From assembly GCA_025266875.1 (NCBI GenBank), contig JALLLT010000003.1, forward strand, positions 682,001 to 746,000: 64,000 nt of DNA. Reading direction: 5' to 3'. The stretch's first letter is position 1. Each line of letters starts with the position of its first letter. Under the pieces are notes generated by a model, which saw nothing but the letters and a program-made list of their open reading frames with translations, ran no database searches and had not been told where the DNA came from. This DNA comes from Fennellomyces sp. T-0311 (taxonomy: Eukaryota; Mucoromycota; Mucoromycetes; Mucorales; Lichtheimiaceae). The position numbers were made by a program, and so were the translations under genes. This document shows positions 36,101 to 47,230 of this stretch, piece by piece.

Positions 36101-37489
36101 CGTATAGTTTCGGCAGGGCCATCCTTTGGCAGCCATAAAAGAATATGTGGGTTCAATGAGCTCACTGCCCTGTTCATTTGTCGCCGATTAGCACACTAAT
36201 TAGAACCGAGTGTTTCTTTTCAGTACCATATGAGATTCAATCCTCCGAGTCGAACTTCTTCGAAATCATCGCGTAATGATACGACTGCCAATGAATAAAG
36301 ATCATCATAGAGCGATGATCCTCGTAAATGCATATCAACCAATGAGTCCAATGCACTCTAGTCGCCGCTTGTTAAAAACTACCAACGAAAAAAGCTTAAC
36401 GAAGTTGCTTACTTTCCGAACTCGAGGATCATTATCACGAACGAATCGACTAATTAGCTTCTGGACTTTGATATCATTCAGATTTGCAGGTATGTCCATA
36501 TCAGAAGCAGTGTAAGCTTTAAAGACGAACGGTAGCAGTGAATAAAGATGAATGCATGCAGCACGCACACGATAGTCAGGATCTTCAAGCTCCAGGATGA
36601 CTTTCTCATAAAGATCTTTCAATAGCTTATGATTTTCCAATGTGACAGAAAGTTGCCGCGTCTACTGTATATTAGTATTTGAATTGTGCTAGTGTTCGGT
36701 ACGCTTGCCTTGAAGAAATCATAGATGCAGTTGTATATAAGTGTGCGAACAGGAGTCGAGCTTGATGACAACTATCAAAGCATGTTAGCCGCAGGTTACA
36801 GTAAGCGTTGCGAGGAGAGAACGGTACCCAAAGAACCATGTCTTTGAACATTAGGGGTCCGTTCACTTGTGGTGTTACGAGGAACTTTTGAACGAGGGAT
36901 ATCGCCATGGCCTAACGGGCATATTAATCGAGTCTGTAACTTTAGCAGACAACAGCAACGTGCCTTGATTTCTTCATTCGTTGTAGCATGCAACAGTCTC
37001 AGGATGGCGGCCAGCACTGTCTGTTGCTGGTCGTGCAGTAGGATAGGTATCGACGTGCTTATCCTTCGAAGGCACTGAATTTACATGTGCTGTCAGTAAA
37101 AAAAAAAGAAAAAGACGTACTAACTAGGGCAGAAGTGACTTGACCTGGATCTGCAAATGGACGTTGGGCGATTCAAGGTCTAATACGCGCAGCTTGTTCA
37201 AAAATTCAGTTACCACGAAAACACGTCTTTCTGTCACAGAGAAACAAGCTTACCTGCCTCCAATCCGCACCGGCTGCTTGCATATACTCCATGCTGTAAC
37301 TGTGCAACGGGTCATTGTTCGAAGCCCTGGTGATTTTTGAATGAAAAGAAAATGAGACTTTTTAACACGATCTAGCCGATCGCGAGTTCGACCATCTCCG
37401 TTTATGCACGAAAATCAACATGCACAGACAATCGACACGTACTCTGGGGCTGATCCGGTGGAGAGCACCTCGCTGGTAGCACGCTTCAT
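33191..37489 (-). CDS. INTS4: Integrator complex subunit 4 (INTS4), HEAT-repeat scaffold
   Basis: This is a long gene with many introns. The first exons are 37489-37443, 37326-37254, 37192-37145 and one from 37074. The last coding segments are about 33894-33660, 33653-33495 and 33447-33191. Diagnostic blocks in order match INTS4: HEAT segments with LEDPDYRVRAACIHLYSLLP and FVRDNDPRVRK; AETIRLIDDAFSKICDLVND then VLSQTFSKQIMSRLRRK; the hallmark MFNDEIPQVRINAINSLRKIG; and a C-terminal beta domain with DKPLKFKSNIRVSLDVEANI, YPGWTEPCNISLRIV and SIPISEPVLYTI. INTS4 scaffolds the INTS9-INTS11 cleavage module, which processes snRNA ends and attenuates RNA polymerase II. Some middle borders (about 36.8-37.0 kb and 33.9-34.1 kb) are unresolved. 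It shares a 115-bp divergent promoter with SNF5. Confidence 0.88.
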
Positions 37490-37604
37490 TGTGCCGGAAA
37501 GCTAACAGTGGTTAGGGTAATTGAATCAGCGGCGATTTTTTTTTTCGGGCAGCAGCAGCTGACGTTGGAAAAAGAGCGCGCGCTTTTTTCTTTTTCATAA
37601 GCGA
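37490..37604. promoter_or_regulatory. Bidirectional promoter between INTS4 and SNF5
   Basis: Only 115 bp separate the two start codons. The interval has an A/T run (TTTTTTTTTTCG near 37538) and a GCAGCAGCAGCTG stretch; no clear TATA box is visible in either direction. Both transcripts must start here, so divergent sharing is inferred. Confidence 0.6.
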
Positions 37605-39062
37605 ATGTCCTCACCGTATCAGGCCATGCAAATGCCGAATGGCAGTTTCCCAGCCACCTCTGGAATGGCATCGGCACATCCGCAACAGCCGCAACCCTTT
37701 CCTTACTTTCAGCAACCGTTCTTTCCAATGCCACACATGCAGCAGCAACAGCAGCAACAACAGCAGCAGCAACAAATGCAAGGACGCGTACCATACCCAC
37801 CGCAAATGTTTCCGCACATGCTGAACAGAGGCTATTCACAAAACATGCAAGGCGTTTTCTCGACATACCCAGCACGATTAAAGCAATCTGAAGACAACGC
37901 GTTGCTGTTGCCCAATAGCTACCTTACCAACAAAAAGCCGCGATTTGCACCGGAATCAGACGATGATTTTGAAGAGTACGGGGAAGATTCAGACGAAGGA
38001 ACACCATCATCGGGTGTACGAACACGATCGGCTGCCGCTGCTGCTGCGAATGCTGCTCGGACATCGACACCAGGCAGTCATGGGCACTCGACGGCAGAGT
38101 TACGTAAAATTATCCGTAAAAAGAGCCACTTTTATCCTCCTGAAAACGAGCTGGAAAGGGCATCCAAGATGGAGGAGGTGCTTGTTCCGATCCGGCTGGA
38201 CATTGATCTGGACGAAGTCAAGCTGCGGGATGCGTTTTTATGGAACATGAATGGCAAGTGTTTGCAGCGAATCTGAACGGGCAAAACGGGCTAATGTGGC
38301 ATTGCATAAAGAGCAATTCCTGTCACCTGAAAAATTTGCAGAAATACTGTGCGAGGACCTGGAGCTGCCAGCCATGAAGTTTGTGCCCCTCATCGCCGAA
38401 TCAATACGCGCCCAGGTGGTCGACTTTGAAGCAATACACGAGGTCGAATTGCCTCCGGAAAGCATCCGCGTGGTCATCAATGTAAAGACGCTGCTGGCTC
38501 TGGAGAAGTTTGTTACTAACGCTGCTGTTCAGCTCGACTTGCAGATTGGCAAAATTAATTTGCGGGACCGATTCGAGTGGGACCTGAACAACACAACCGA
38601 CAATGCGCCTGAAGTGTTCAGCAAACAGCTGGCGGCCGAGGCGGGGCTGGGCGGCGAGTATGTCTCCATTATTGCACACGCCATACGTGAGCAGCTATAC
38701 AGGCACAAGCGGCAGTGGGTGGACGAGGTACGCTCGAGAGAGTGTGGTGCGGTGGTCATGCTAAGACTTTCTTTTGCAGTCATTAAGTGAAGAATTGGCT
38801 GAGCCTCTTTTGAATGGATTCAGGAGCATAGAGGATGCAGAAAGCTGGGCGCCGCAGATGGAAGTGCTTTCGAACGAAGAGCTGGAGAAGTTGCTAATTG
38901 CGCAAGAACGTAACATGAGGTAAGCATATCTTGACAACGGGCTGGTTGCCATGGCGAATTAACGTTGCGCCGTTTAGACGCCTCCGCCGGGAAACTAGAT
39001 TCAAGCGGTCGAGACGACGTGTATCCGTAACACCATCTCGCCGCACGCACGGGACACCTTAA
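37605..39062 (+). CDS. SNF5: SNF5/SMARCB1-type core subunit of SWI/SNF-class chromatin remodeller
   Basis: There are four exons, 37605-38253, 38312-38727, 38780-38919 and 38978-39062, giving 429 residues. Residues 1-150 are disordered: Pro/Gln/Met-rich with a 12-Gln run, then acidic (DDDFEEYGEDSDEG) and poly-Ala. Two SNF5 repeats follow. The first runs from about residue 190 (EVLVPIRLDIDLDEVKLRDAF) through QFLSPEKFAEILCEDLELP, and the second from about 300 (LQIGKINLRDRFEWDLNN) to IAHAIREQLYRHKR. The protein ends in a very Arg-rich tail. Intron 1 begins GCAAGT, a GC-AG intron; removing it is required to join the first repeat. It could belong to SWI/SNF (Snf5) or RSC (Sfh1); many non-yeast fungi have one or two such genes. 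Confidence 0.92.
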
Positions 39063-39292
39063 ATACAATAGTTTTAATGCATCATTCCCTATTTCTGTAT
39101 ATACGTACCGCACTCCAAGATATGTCTCTTAGAACTCACACAGCTTTATTTGGTTCTCGTTGAATGGTGATTGGAAGACTGCCCCAAGCATGCCAAGTGT
39201 TTCAATCACAATTTCGTGTTTTTTTTTATCCAAAGGATTTAGCAAAGTCTTGGCTTTGACACGTCTTCCTTTCCTATGCTCTTTTCTCCATA

Positions 39293-40975
39293 ATGCTACT
39301 CAACCTGCTCTTTCCTTTAACACTCTCCTGGCGAGCATTCCTTTTCACCAGTCTCCTACTTTTCGTCCTCTGGATCCTGAATGATTATCCTGCCTGGCGA
39401 GCAAACCAGATTCACAACCAAGAAAAACGATCGAAGCCTATCGAAGCAAAAGCGTCGCAGCAGCCTGCAACAGATAGCGATGACCAGCACACCCACACCA
39501 ACGCTCAAAAGCCGTCGACACCATCACGAAAACAAGATCTATCCCTCATTCACTATATACTTGCCATGCCAATGGCAACAGTATACATTGTCGCACGGGC
39601 TCTGCTGGACTGTAGCCGCAACGTGATCTACTACACGCTTTGGTTTCTCGAGCGATCCACCCCAGTTATTGATGCGTGGCTATTCCACAAGGTTACGGTG
39701 TGGTTGCCAGCAAAATACGAACAGTGTGAAAGGTGGTGGGCAACACGAGGAGTACACGCCTGGCACAAAACCCAAAATTATGCAGTGAACACAGTAGTAC
39801 CAACTACCGTCCACTGCCTCGATCAGTTCTTTGTCGGCGTTGGCCACACCTATCGATCGCTCCACAAAATTTCAATCCAGTTCGGTGTCGCGTGGCGACG
39901 GTTTGCTCAGAAGCATGACTGGAAACAGCTTGCGTCGGACATGGTTGATCTATGGACAGCCGTGGTGTGGCAACCCACCGTTTGGATCGTCTCACGGACT
40001 TATCGATTGGGTGCTATGCTTTATTACGGCAGTCGCAACGTGATCAGGTCCCTCAAGGAGGATGTGCGATGGGTTTTCGCTGTCGCGCTGCCGACTGTTT
40101 GGCACATGATTGCAACAACAAGGATTTTTGATTGGACATACCACGGTGCTCTGTGGGTCAATGCAAGAACCAAGTGGGGAGTTGCAAAGATGCTGGAACA
40201 TGTCGTGCTGCCATTGTTGCAAAGTCTTCGTCGAGGCACCATTACATCAATCGATTTCATTGCATCCGTGATAAACTCACCAGGTTTCCAAAAACGGCTT
40301 CACGCAGCTCGGGTTGTTGTCATGTCAAGCACAGTATGGATGGTGCAGGATCAAATTACTTTTTTGACGGATAATGTGGAACTCTTCCTCGGGGTTGTGG
40401 TGCCGTGCGCCAACTGGTTCATGAATGAAGTCGTGCCGCGATTATCGGCAGCATATCACCGATTGACCATGATCTTGTGGAGGTCCTATCAACGACACCT
40501 TCGTCCTGCGCTAGTCACAGCTTACTGCCTTGTTCAGCCATTTGCACTCGCTATTTATACTCATCTATCCGGCGCTATCTCAGTCCCGTTCGTCAAGATG
40601 TGGGCGCTTGCGCAAACAATAGGAACGGCAGCATGGGATTACGCTCAGCTGTACGGTCAACACACTCTTTCCACAGCATTCCAACTTGCTCGACAATCCG
40701 GCACTCGGGCATGGATACTCAGCAAACAGCTTTACACTCACTTATCCCTATGGCTCGAACAACAAGCGCCCAGTTTGCTCAGTGCATTTAACACGGCATG
40801 GGAGCTGGCAGTCTCCCACGGCTTCAACCTCATGCATGTGGATGCGACGGCGATGAAAGAATGGGTTTCCAACGTGGCTGAATTGACATTCGAGTCCTTG
40901 GAGCGCATCCTATCGGAATGGATCAAGGAGCAATCGCAGGGTGGATATGACGCCGCCAAGGAAAAAGTGCAATAA
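39293..40975 (+). CDS. Intronless 560-residue membrane-anchored protein of unknown function
   Basis: A single open frame of 560 codons without introns is unusual among its split neighbours. The N-terminus has one or two hydrophobic segments (LLFPLTLSWRAFLFTSLLLFV), possibly a signal anchor. A polar Gln/Thr/Asp linker (about residues 45-80) follows, and then 450 residues of amphipathic, Trp- and Val-rich helices with hardly any charge clusters. A loose unit recurs every 40-60 residues with V-V-x-P followed by Trp or aromatic residues: TVVPTTVHCL, VVWQPTVWIV, VALPTVWHM, HVVLPLLQSL, GVVVPCANWF and EVVPRLSAAYH. I recognise no family. The helical repeats could lie on a membrane or lipid-droplet surface, but that is inference. 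Composition and length argue for a real gene. Confidence 0.8.
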   Translation: MLLNLLFPLTLSWRAFLFTSLLLFVLWILNDYPAWRANQIHNQEKRSKPIEAKASQQPATDSDDQHTHTNAQKPSTPSRKQDLSLIHYILAMPMATVYIVARALLDCSRNVIYYTLWFLERSTPVIDAWLFHKVTVWLPAKYEQCERWWATRGVHAWHKTQNYAVNTVVPTTVHCLDQFFVGVGHTYRSLHKISIQFGVAWRRFAQKHDWKQLASDMVDLWTAVVWQPTVWIVSRTYRLGAMLYYGSRNVIRSLKEDVRWVFAVALPTVWHMIATTRIFDWTYHGALWVNARTKWGVAKMLEHVVLPLLQSLRRGTITSIDFIASVINSPGFQKRLHAARVVVMSSTVWMVQDQITFLTDNVELFLGVVVPCANWFMNEVVPRLSAAYHRLTMILWRSYQRHLRPALVTAYCLVQPFALAIYTHLSGAISVPFVKMWALAQTIGTAAWDYAQLYGQHTLSTAFQLARQSGTRAWILSKQLYTHLSLWLEQQAPSLLSAFNTAWELAVSHGFNLMHVDATAMKEWVSNVAELTFESLERILSEWIKEQSQGGYDAAKEKVQ

Positions 40976-41182
40976 TGACATCTGTATATATACCCGCTGT
41001 ACACCATTCCCTTCCGCATTTCATCGTTAACCATAATTAAAAACATCGCGTCGTTCGTCTTTTGAACAGATGCAATCTATTATTGTATAAAAACGATACA
41101 AAAAAAGGGTCGGCGTGTGTTGGAGCGGGCTGTTTTCGTCAATTGACTTTATATCGAAAATGAACAGTATAAAGGATCGAAT

Positions 41183-41430
41183 CTAGTGTTCTTCATCGTG
41201 GTGATCGCCATGGTGATCCCAAGGGTGTTGCAAGCCCTAATTGAATGAATTATCAATATAACTGAACCTTAATCATTGCGCGTAATATATATTACCAGCA
41301 AAACGGGGCCGTCCTGCTTTGCACGGTACATCATCCAGAACCACATGCTTGCGCCCAAGGCCTTTCCGGTGAAACGGTGCCAAAAACCGGCAAAGTGAGG
41401 GTGGAATCCAAAAGCAGAAGCGCCAGCCAT
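41183..41430 (-). CDS. NDUFB2: Mitochondrial complex I accessory subunit, NDUFB2 (AGGG)-like
   Basis: There are two exons, 41430-41296 and 41236-41183, with a 59-nt intron, giving 62 residues. The sequence runs MAGASAFGFHPH, GFWHRFTGKALGASMWFWMMYRAKQDGPV and, after the splice, GLQHPWDHHGDHHDEEH. The LGAxMWFW membrane segment and HPWDHH tail are those of small fungal complex I subunits related to animal NDUFB2, a single-span protein of the membrane arm. The short length is usual. It implies a proton-pumping NADH dehydrogenase, which Saccharomyces lacks. Too short for many gene finders. Confidence 0.85.
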
Positions 41431-42690
41431 TGAAGAAATGTGTATAGTGAATGAATAATCGTGCAACTACACTGAGCGTGTTTATCCTCACGCATGGGCT
41501 GCCGTAGCAGTCACACGGTTACACGGCTACTTTATGATACCGGTAGACGTTCATGCCCGTTCATGCGCCATTTTATCTCGAAGTTATATCTAGCTGAAGC
41601 ACTTAATATGTTACCTTAATGTTCATTGATCATCTGCTTCATTCTCAATGACAAGGATGGATGCGGTTATATTTTAACGATGGCCATATCGATACCGAAA
41701 TACCATGCTTTTGTTGTGAAGCCAAATTCACAGGCATCACTAACAACATATTAAAAGTATGAGATAGACTATGTATTAACATTACGACATTTCTAAACGG
41801 GAAGGCCAAAGACGGGTGAATAATAACCAAAGATGCCTTACATTAGGAAGTCGGGTTCTGTTATCGGGAATATCAGCTTTTAAGGCATTCCGACCTTTTG
41901 CGATGGTAAATGTACTTGTTACCATGGTTACCAAGCAATACCTATGTGCTATTGAAATTTTTTCTGCTGCAATACATATTAAAGATGATTTCACAGATTT
42001 TTTTGTACATCACTTTCTATTAATTATCCTTTCTCACTTTTAACTTTTTCATTTGGCTTGCTTTTCAAAACTGCTGTTTCCATATCCCGATTTTTGGCCA
42101 TTTGCTTCCAGTAGGTCTATTTTCGATCCTAAACCACGCTAGCAACACAAACTAAACTATTCCATATCACCCATATTAGGAACTATTGCCCTTAACCGGA
42201 TCAATTTTCCTGTATCTTAGCAAAAGGCAAAAACCATGCATATCTACCTGAATGTTCCCTCCGTTGCTAGTTCGACTAACCGATAGCACCACTGAGTAAC
42301 TATCTTTGAACTTTCTATGAAAAATGCCATATACTAAAGCGATCCAATCGCAAGTTAGATTCTATTTAACGGAAAAAGCTTTCAAGACGATTTTCCCAGG
42401 TACTAACCTGTGGCTTTTCGAGTTTTTTTTTTTGAGTTTCTTCTTGCCCTGATATTTCAGTTTATATACTTTCCACTCTGACTCCTTCCATTTCAAATAC
42501 TTTTCATCGATTTTTGTTCAACAGGAGTTTACACGTTTTCGGCCGTAACTTACTTCGAAATCACACAATAAACACAAACTCAACGGTTATGCAAGTCGTA
42601 CGTTTTGGGCAATCTATTACGCTTTTGTATATAATCACTCATTTTCACATCTTATATAAAAGCCAAAAATTACTTAGTGCGTAATATTAA
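41431..42690. other. Intergenic, nothing recognised
   Basis: About 1.26 kb with open frames under 80 codons and no motif. The left part should hold the NDUFB2-like promoter. Confidence 0.4.
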
Positions 42691-43480
42691 TCATGGACGA
42701 GCAATGGCAAATTTAACGCCAAAATATGTTATATGATCTGTCATGCTTAGCGAAGTAACAGTATTGGAACATTTATCGGCTTCAATTCCATTAGTGCAGG
42801 CGTCTAATATATAATTTTAGTACGGTGACGAGCTGAGGTAATGCTATAACTAAGACCATGACTTACATGTTACACTATTGTTGGTCCAAAGTTCTTGACC
42901 AGCATGCATGTAAATCCCTAAGGCAGAAAATTGAGGTGGAGAATGCGTAGTGACTAATTATAGTAGTTAGAAGTAGTTGTAATATACAACACGCATAGCC
43001 ACTTACGATCGTGCTCATTCACAACTCGCTGATACGGAATTTTGGTACTAACAACGTATCTGGCAAATACATCATTACCAACACGAGGCTGACCTAATAT
43101 TTAAGTTATAAACTCAACCGTTCTCGTATTATGTGATTAGCAGCATATATACCTTGATTGTAAAGATGTAGTTTATCTATGCCATAAGGATCACCTAAAC
43201 GGTAAAGATCTAATGCGCGTAGTAAGGCTTCTGCTGCACCAAACGAAAGCTTTGACATTCACAACAGCCGAGTTACGTAGTCAAAGACCTCAGCCATAAA
43301 TCCTTCCGGGCTCTTGCGTGGCTCATCATATTGAAATTATTCCAATAAAGTGATACCAACGTATTTTCCTTTTCCCAAGACCTTTTTCTCCTGCTTGATG
43401 TCAGAGAGTAACCCAAGATGACCAAAATTCTAGTAGATATCATCACTTCTTCCAGTTTCCAGATCCGTTGAAACCATAAA
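42691..43480 (-). pseudogene. Broken class 3 (Rhizomucor/Rhizopus-type) triacylglycerol lipase
   Basis: Minus-strand pieces give, in order: SPEGFMAEVFDYVTRLL, a stop, LSFGAAEALLRALDLYRLGDPYG, HLYNQG, then after an intron QPRVGNDVFARYVVS, IPYQRVVNEHD. After a second intron come SPPQFSALGIYMHAGQELWTNN and finally DACTNGI, CSNTVTSL, TDHITYFG and a stop at 42691. This is the C-terminal two thirds of a secreted Mucorales-type lipase. The catalytic Asp (NEHD) and His (DHITYFG) are in place. The stretch before the nucleophile is lost: the expected TGHSLGG reads KLSFGAA directly after RLL-stop, so about ten residues are missing. Further stops lie upstream (43340, 43430). More lipase-like or unrelated coding traces continue to about 43.9 kb but are not clear. 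Confidence 0.7.
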
Positions 43481-46218
43481 GGTTCTTACATTAATGCCAC
43501 GTTTGTCTCTTTCGGACCATCGATGCTGATTTCGGGCAAAAGTGGCTGTGGAGCATGTTTTGCTGTAAATACGTGCATTCTCTTGATTTTGCGCTGCTTC
43601 CCGGCTTACTTTGTCTGGTCAATGTACATCTTGTCATACCACAAGTATTCGATATCAGAGTCCTTGTATCCTCGTTGGAGAAATTCATTGCATGTAACTT
43701 CAGGTGTCTTCACAGTATCTTTTTCGGTTACGAAACAAGTTGAAAATACTGCGTTTCATTTTCTCGATCTTGACTACTCGATGAAGGCCATTGTCGATGC
43801 AAGTGTTAACTACACCTTCTTTCGGAATGGTCTCTAGGACTGCTCCCAGTAATATGATAAGGTTTGATAGCCATCGACAGCTTTGTGACCAGGCAGCTTT
43901 TTCCAGTCGGAAGTGCGGATGAGCCATGTGGGTCTGTAGTCGTATCCACTGGAGTGGAACTAGAAGATGTTTGGGTTGGCCACACATTGAAGTATGATAC
44001 ACGCGGTATGCATTTCGAAATGCTTTTGTGCCGGATGCTGCGGCAAAATAAGCAATTCGTAGTCGAATTTTTTATTTAAGATAACTGTAAAAGTAAAAAG
44101 AAAAATAACCTCGGTCTTATTGTGCTGTATCGCTGTGGAAGTAGCATTCGCATAAGATTTGAGCAGACCTGTTACGGCGCGTGTATCACGAAAGCGTTCC
44201 GTTAGTCAAACGACACGGAACATGATGTCTCAAGTGAGTCGTACTGGTTTAGGAAACCATGTGATTACATAAGCAAAATATTATGTCTTTTGTAAAATTG
44301 TCTTACCATAAGCGATGAGAGGAAGTTCCCTGCTTAACTAACCCATGCATATGAAAGTGGTTAAGTAGCTTGATATTTCCAAAGAATTATATTACGGTGA
44401 TAATTACATACTGTAAATTGAACGAGTCCTAAATATGTGGTATGTAGCCGTAATCCAGCTTGCGTATGCGATTATGCAAAAGCACGTTTGTTAAGGGCGA
44501 ATGAACAACGTGGGAAATTGCTTTTTTCCATTTTTAATGAAACACGTCATGTGCTGCATTTGTTTAACGTCAAGGTGCATCAGGAATAACACGCGCAGTT
44601 GTGCACAGCGATAATAAAGAATATCCGATAGTTCTAGAAAGCATGCTTTAATATATTTTATCTTGGAAAGAGTTTCGAGCTGACAATTTAAAAGTAATCG
44701 GTGTGTGACTTTTGCTTTCTCTTTTTTTTTAAAAAAAAATGTCCAGCCGCACGACCAGCGTCGATGAAGTCATGCCAGTACTTTTTCATAAACTAAATTG
44801 TAACTAAGCGTATCCACAGCGAACGATGTATGCGGTCGTGCCACATACGAGCAGCCATGATAGATGAGAAGCTGGTCGCTACTTGTCAGTAAGTTTCTTC
44901 AACACACCAAAAGGAAACCCATGTCACGCTGGCTTTACAGTCAAGGCAGACGTCGATCACGCTTTTTCAGTATTATACATATGTTAATATTCACACAAGG
45001 CAAACCGAGAGGGTGTACGTTTACATTCAAGGATTCACAAAAACATTGCACTATGCTTACTATGTGTATACACAATTAGACTTGCGACTGTGTATAACCA
45101 AGTGACCTTCGTATCAGTTCGACAAACTTAAGTGTTGAGATCTCGTATAAAGTTGAAAAAAGTCTAATCGGTGTAAGAATAGAGGATATGAATCAGCACA
45201 CCACACGATACAGAGGAAGATGCTTTTTATCAACACTTGCTTTAAAAGGTGAAATCATTATTTTGATGGAGTTTGTCGCTCTAAGGCAGGAGAGGATTAA
45301 TCTACAGATGCCAAACTGTGCCCAAGGAGGGGCCTATCTATGGAGAACACAAATAAATTTGCATACATATGTAAATGAATATAGAGTAACACTCATGTAT
45401 AGCTTTATGGCTTAAATTATGTTGTATAATAAAAGTATGTTAAGCTTCTGTTGAGCGCTTTCAAAAGTGATTCTGATTTGGTTTAACAGTGAGACGGTCA
45501 TTTGGCTTTGCTCCAACCTATCTCTTAAAACGGTAGCCCATTTGCCTGCTTCCATGCTTAGTTTACTCGTAAAATACATAGCTTTTGAATACTATATTTT
45601 GCAGAAAAAAGCATTAAGAGTTGTTTTTGTTGAATTCTCTATACAGCACACCTGTAATAATACTGATACAGGCTGTTGATTCATGTGTAATATGATGACA
45701 GAATAGAAACGTAGATATTCTAAAAAATGAGCGAAGCAGCCGAGATACCACGCAAATCGATCCTTCAAAGAACGACAGCCTTTTCATTATAAATGTTATT
45801 AGGAAAAAATATTTCCGTTTGAGAAGCTTGCGAAATGGTGCCCTTGGAGTGACAAATTTTGGAACAGCGATCACTTAAATTAAAAGAGAAAGGGGATTAG
45901 CAGCAGCAATACAGGAGACAATAATTTAACCAAAAAACTACAGTTACAAACAGTGTTATGAACTTCATTGACGGATCTGCTGAAAAGCTTATTATGTGTA
46001 GGCCTAAATATACCGTAATCAGATGAACCATAATTATGAGCAGCAGACTAAGTAGAAAATCGGGGAAAGTATATACGTAAAACAAAGGAAAGAACGTAAG
46101 GAGTGGGGAGTCATCATAACAAACTACGCCGTAACATTTTCGGCTAGAACTACTAAAAAAATAACTACTTGGCAATTTAAAGCCAAAAAATACTTGAAAA
46201 AGTATACTTCAAACAAGA
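43481..46218. other. Gene-poor stretch
   Basis: Traces of minus-strand coding composition reach about 44.0 kb (for example DSDIEYLWYDKMYIDQTK near 43.65 kb, closed by a stop) and may be the 5' part of the broken lipase gene. From 44.1 to 46.2 kb I see no motif, splice pair or repeat family. Confidence 0.4.
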
Positions 46219-47230
46219 TTATTGTAGATAGGTCTTCTTTTCTTCATAAGATTGCGGCGCAAATGTCAAATCCATACAAGACATTCCTTCTTGAATCCGT
46301 GGAAGATCACCAAGTGTTGCAGATGCACTGTTATATTCACCAAGTGTCGCAGTGGACGCTGTCGAATACTCGGAACACCAGCTCTTTACTGCTCCACGAG
46401 ATTTTTCATGGGATTTTGGTGCATCATATGCGTCATAATCATAATGTACTGGCTTTGACACAGTTGCAGATGGATAGGAAGGTTTCTGAAAAGACTGTGT
46501 TGTTGATGACTTGCCGCCCGTCGTGTAAATGGTATACATGCTCGGTGGTTGTGTTGTATATACTGGACATTCAACTGTGAAAACTGTTGCGGATGAGTGC
46601 ATGGACGATCGAGTCATTGTAAACAATGCAGCAAGTATGACCAACAACCATGCGGCAATAGCAACAAAAGCTATTCCGGAAAAAAAAAGCATCATAAGGA
46701 CCTCTTTTCTGTTTGTCGCACAACACTTACCAAGAATGATGGCATTACTGAGCAAGTCGCATGCTTGGCCATAATGCTCCACAAATTTCGAGTTAGTGCA
46801 AGGTGATGAAACTGTTAAAAGGTTAGTCTTTGTTATCATCACATGTTCGTTGATATGTTTTTCCGTACTAACCTTGAAAATTAGTGACAATGATGGATGT
46901 TGCTGAAGCCCATAGTCCTATAAGAATGACGCCAACAGCCATTTCCATGCCTAGGATTGCCTTTGATGGCGCATATGGACGATCCCCAATGAGTTGAAAG
47001 TAGACATGGAGATGAAGGCATAGCAGTAGCGATGATCCGAGTAATGATACCGAACCCAGGATAAGAAGTAAAAAGTCTTGCGGACCCGATCGGGGTGCAA
47101 TGAGCCCTTGATTGGCTTCACTTGATGTGCTCAGTGAGAACGCATTAAGGATGATGACAGCAATGCTGATCCATTGTATCAGCACTAGTAGCGTGATATG
47201 GGCAACACCATCGTGTCTTGACTTTGGCAT
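46219..47230 (-). CDS. Four-span membrane protein, MARVEL-like, with long cytosolic tail
   Basis: There are three exons, 47230-46873, 46811-46731 and 46670-46219, giving 296 residues. Four hydrophobic segments lie in the first 170 residues: ITLLVLIQWISIAVIILNAF, FLLLILGSVSLLGSSLLLCL, AVGVILIGLWASATSIIV, and, after an extracellular loop with two cysteines (SSPCTN, QACDLL), AFVAIAAWLLVILAALF. The pattern with C-x-L ... A-WLL in span 4 is that of fungal MARVEL proteins. The last ~120 residues are Ser/Thr/Tyr-rich and probably cytosolic. The second intron is 60 nt, in frame and without a stop, so retaining it would add 20 residues and keep the frame. GTAAGT at its start argues that it is normally removed. 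Function unknown. A GA-rich tract (47285-47310) lies in the promoter. Confidence 0.75.
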
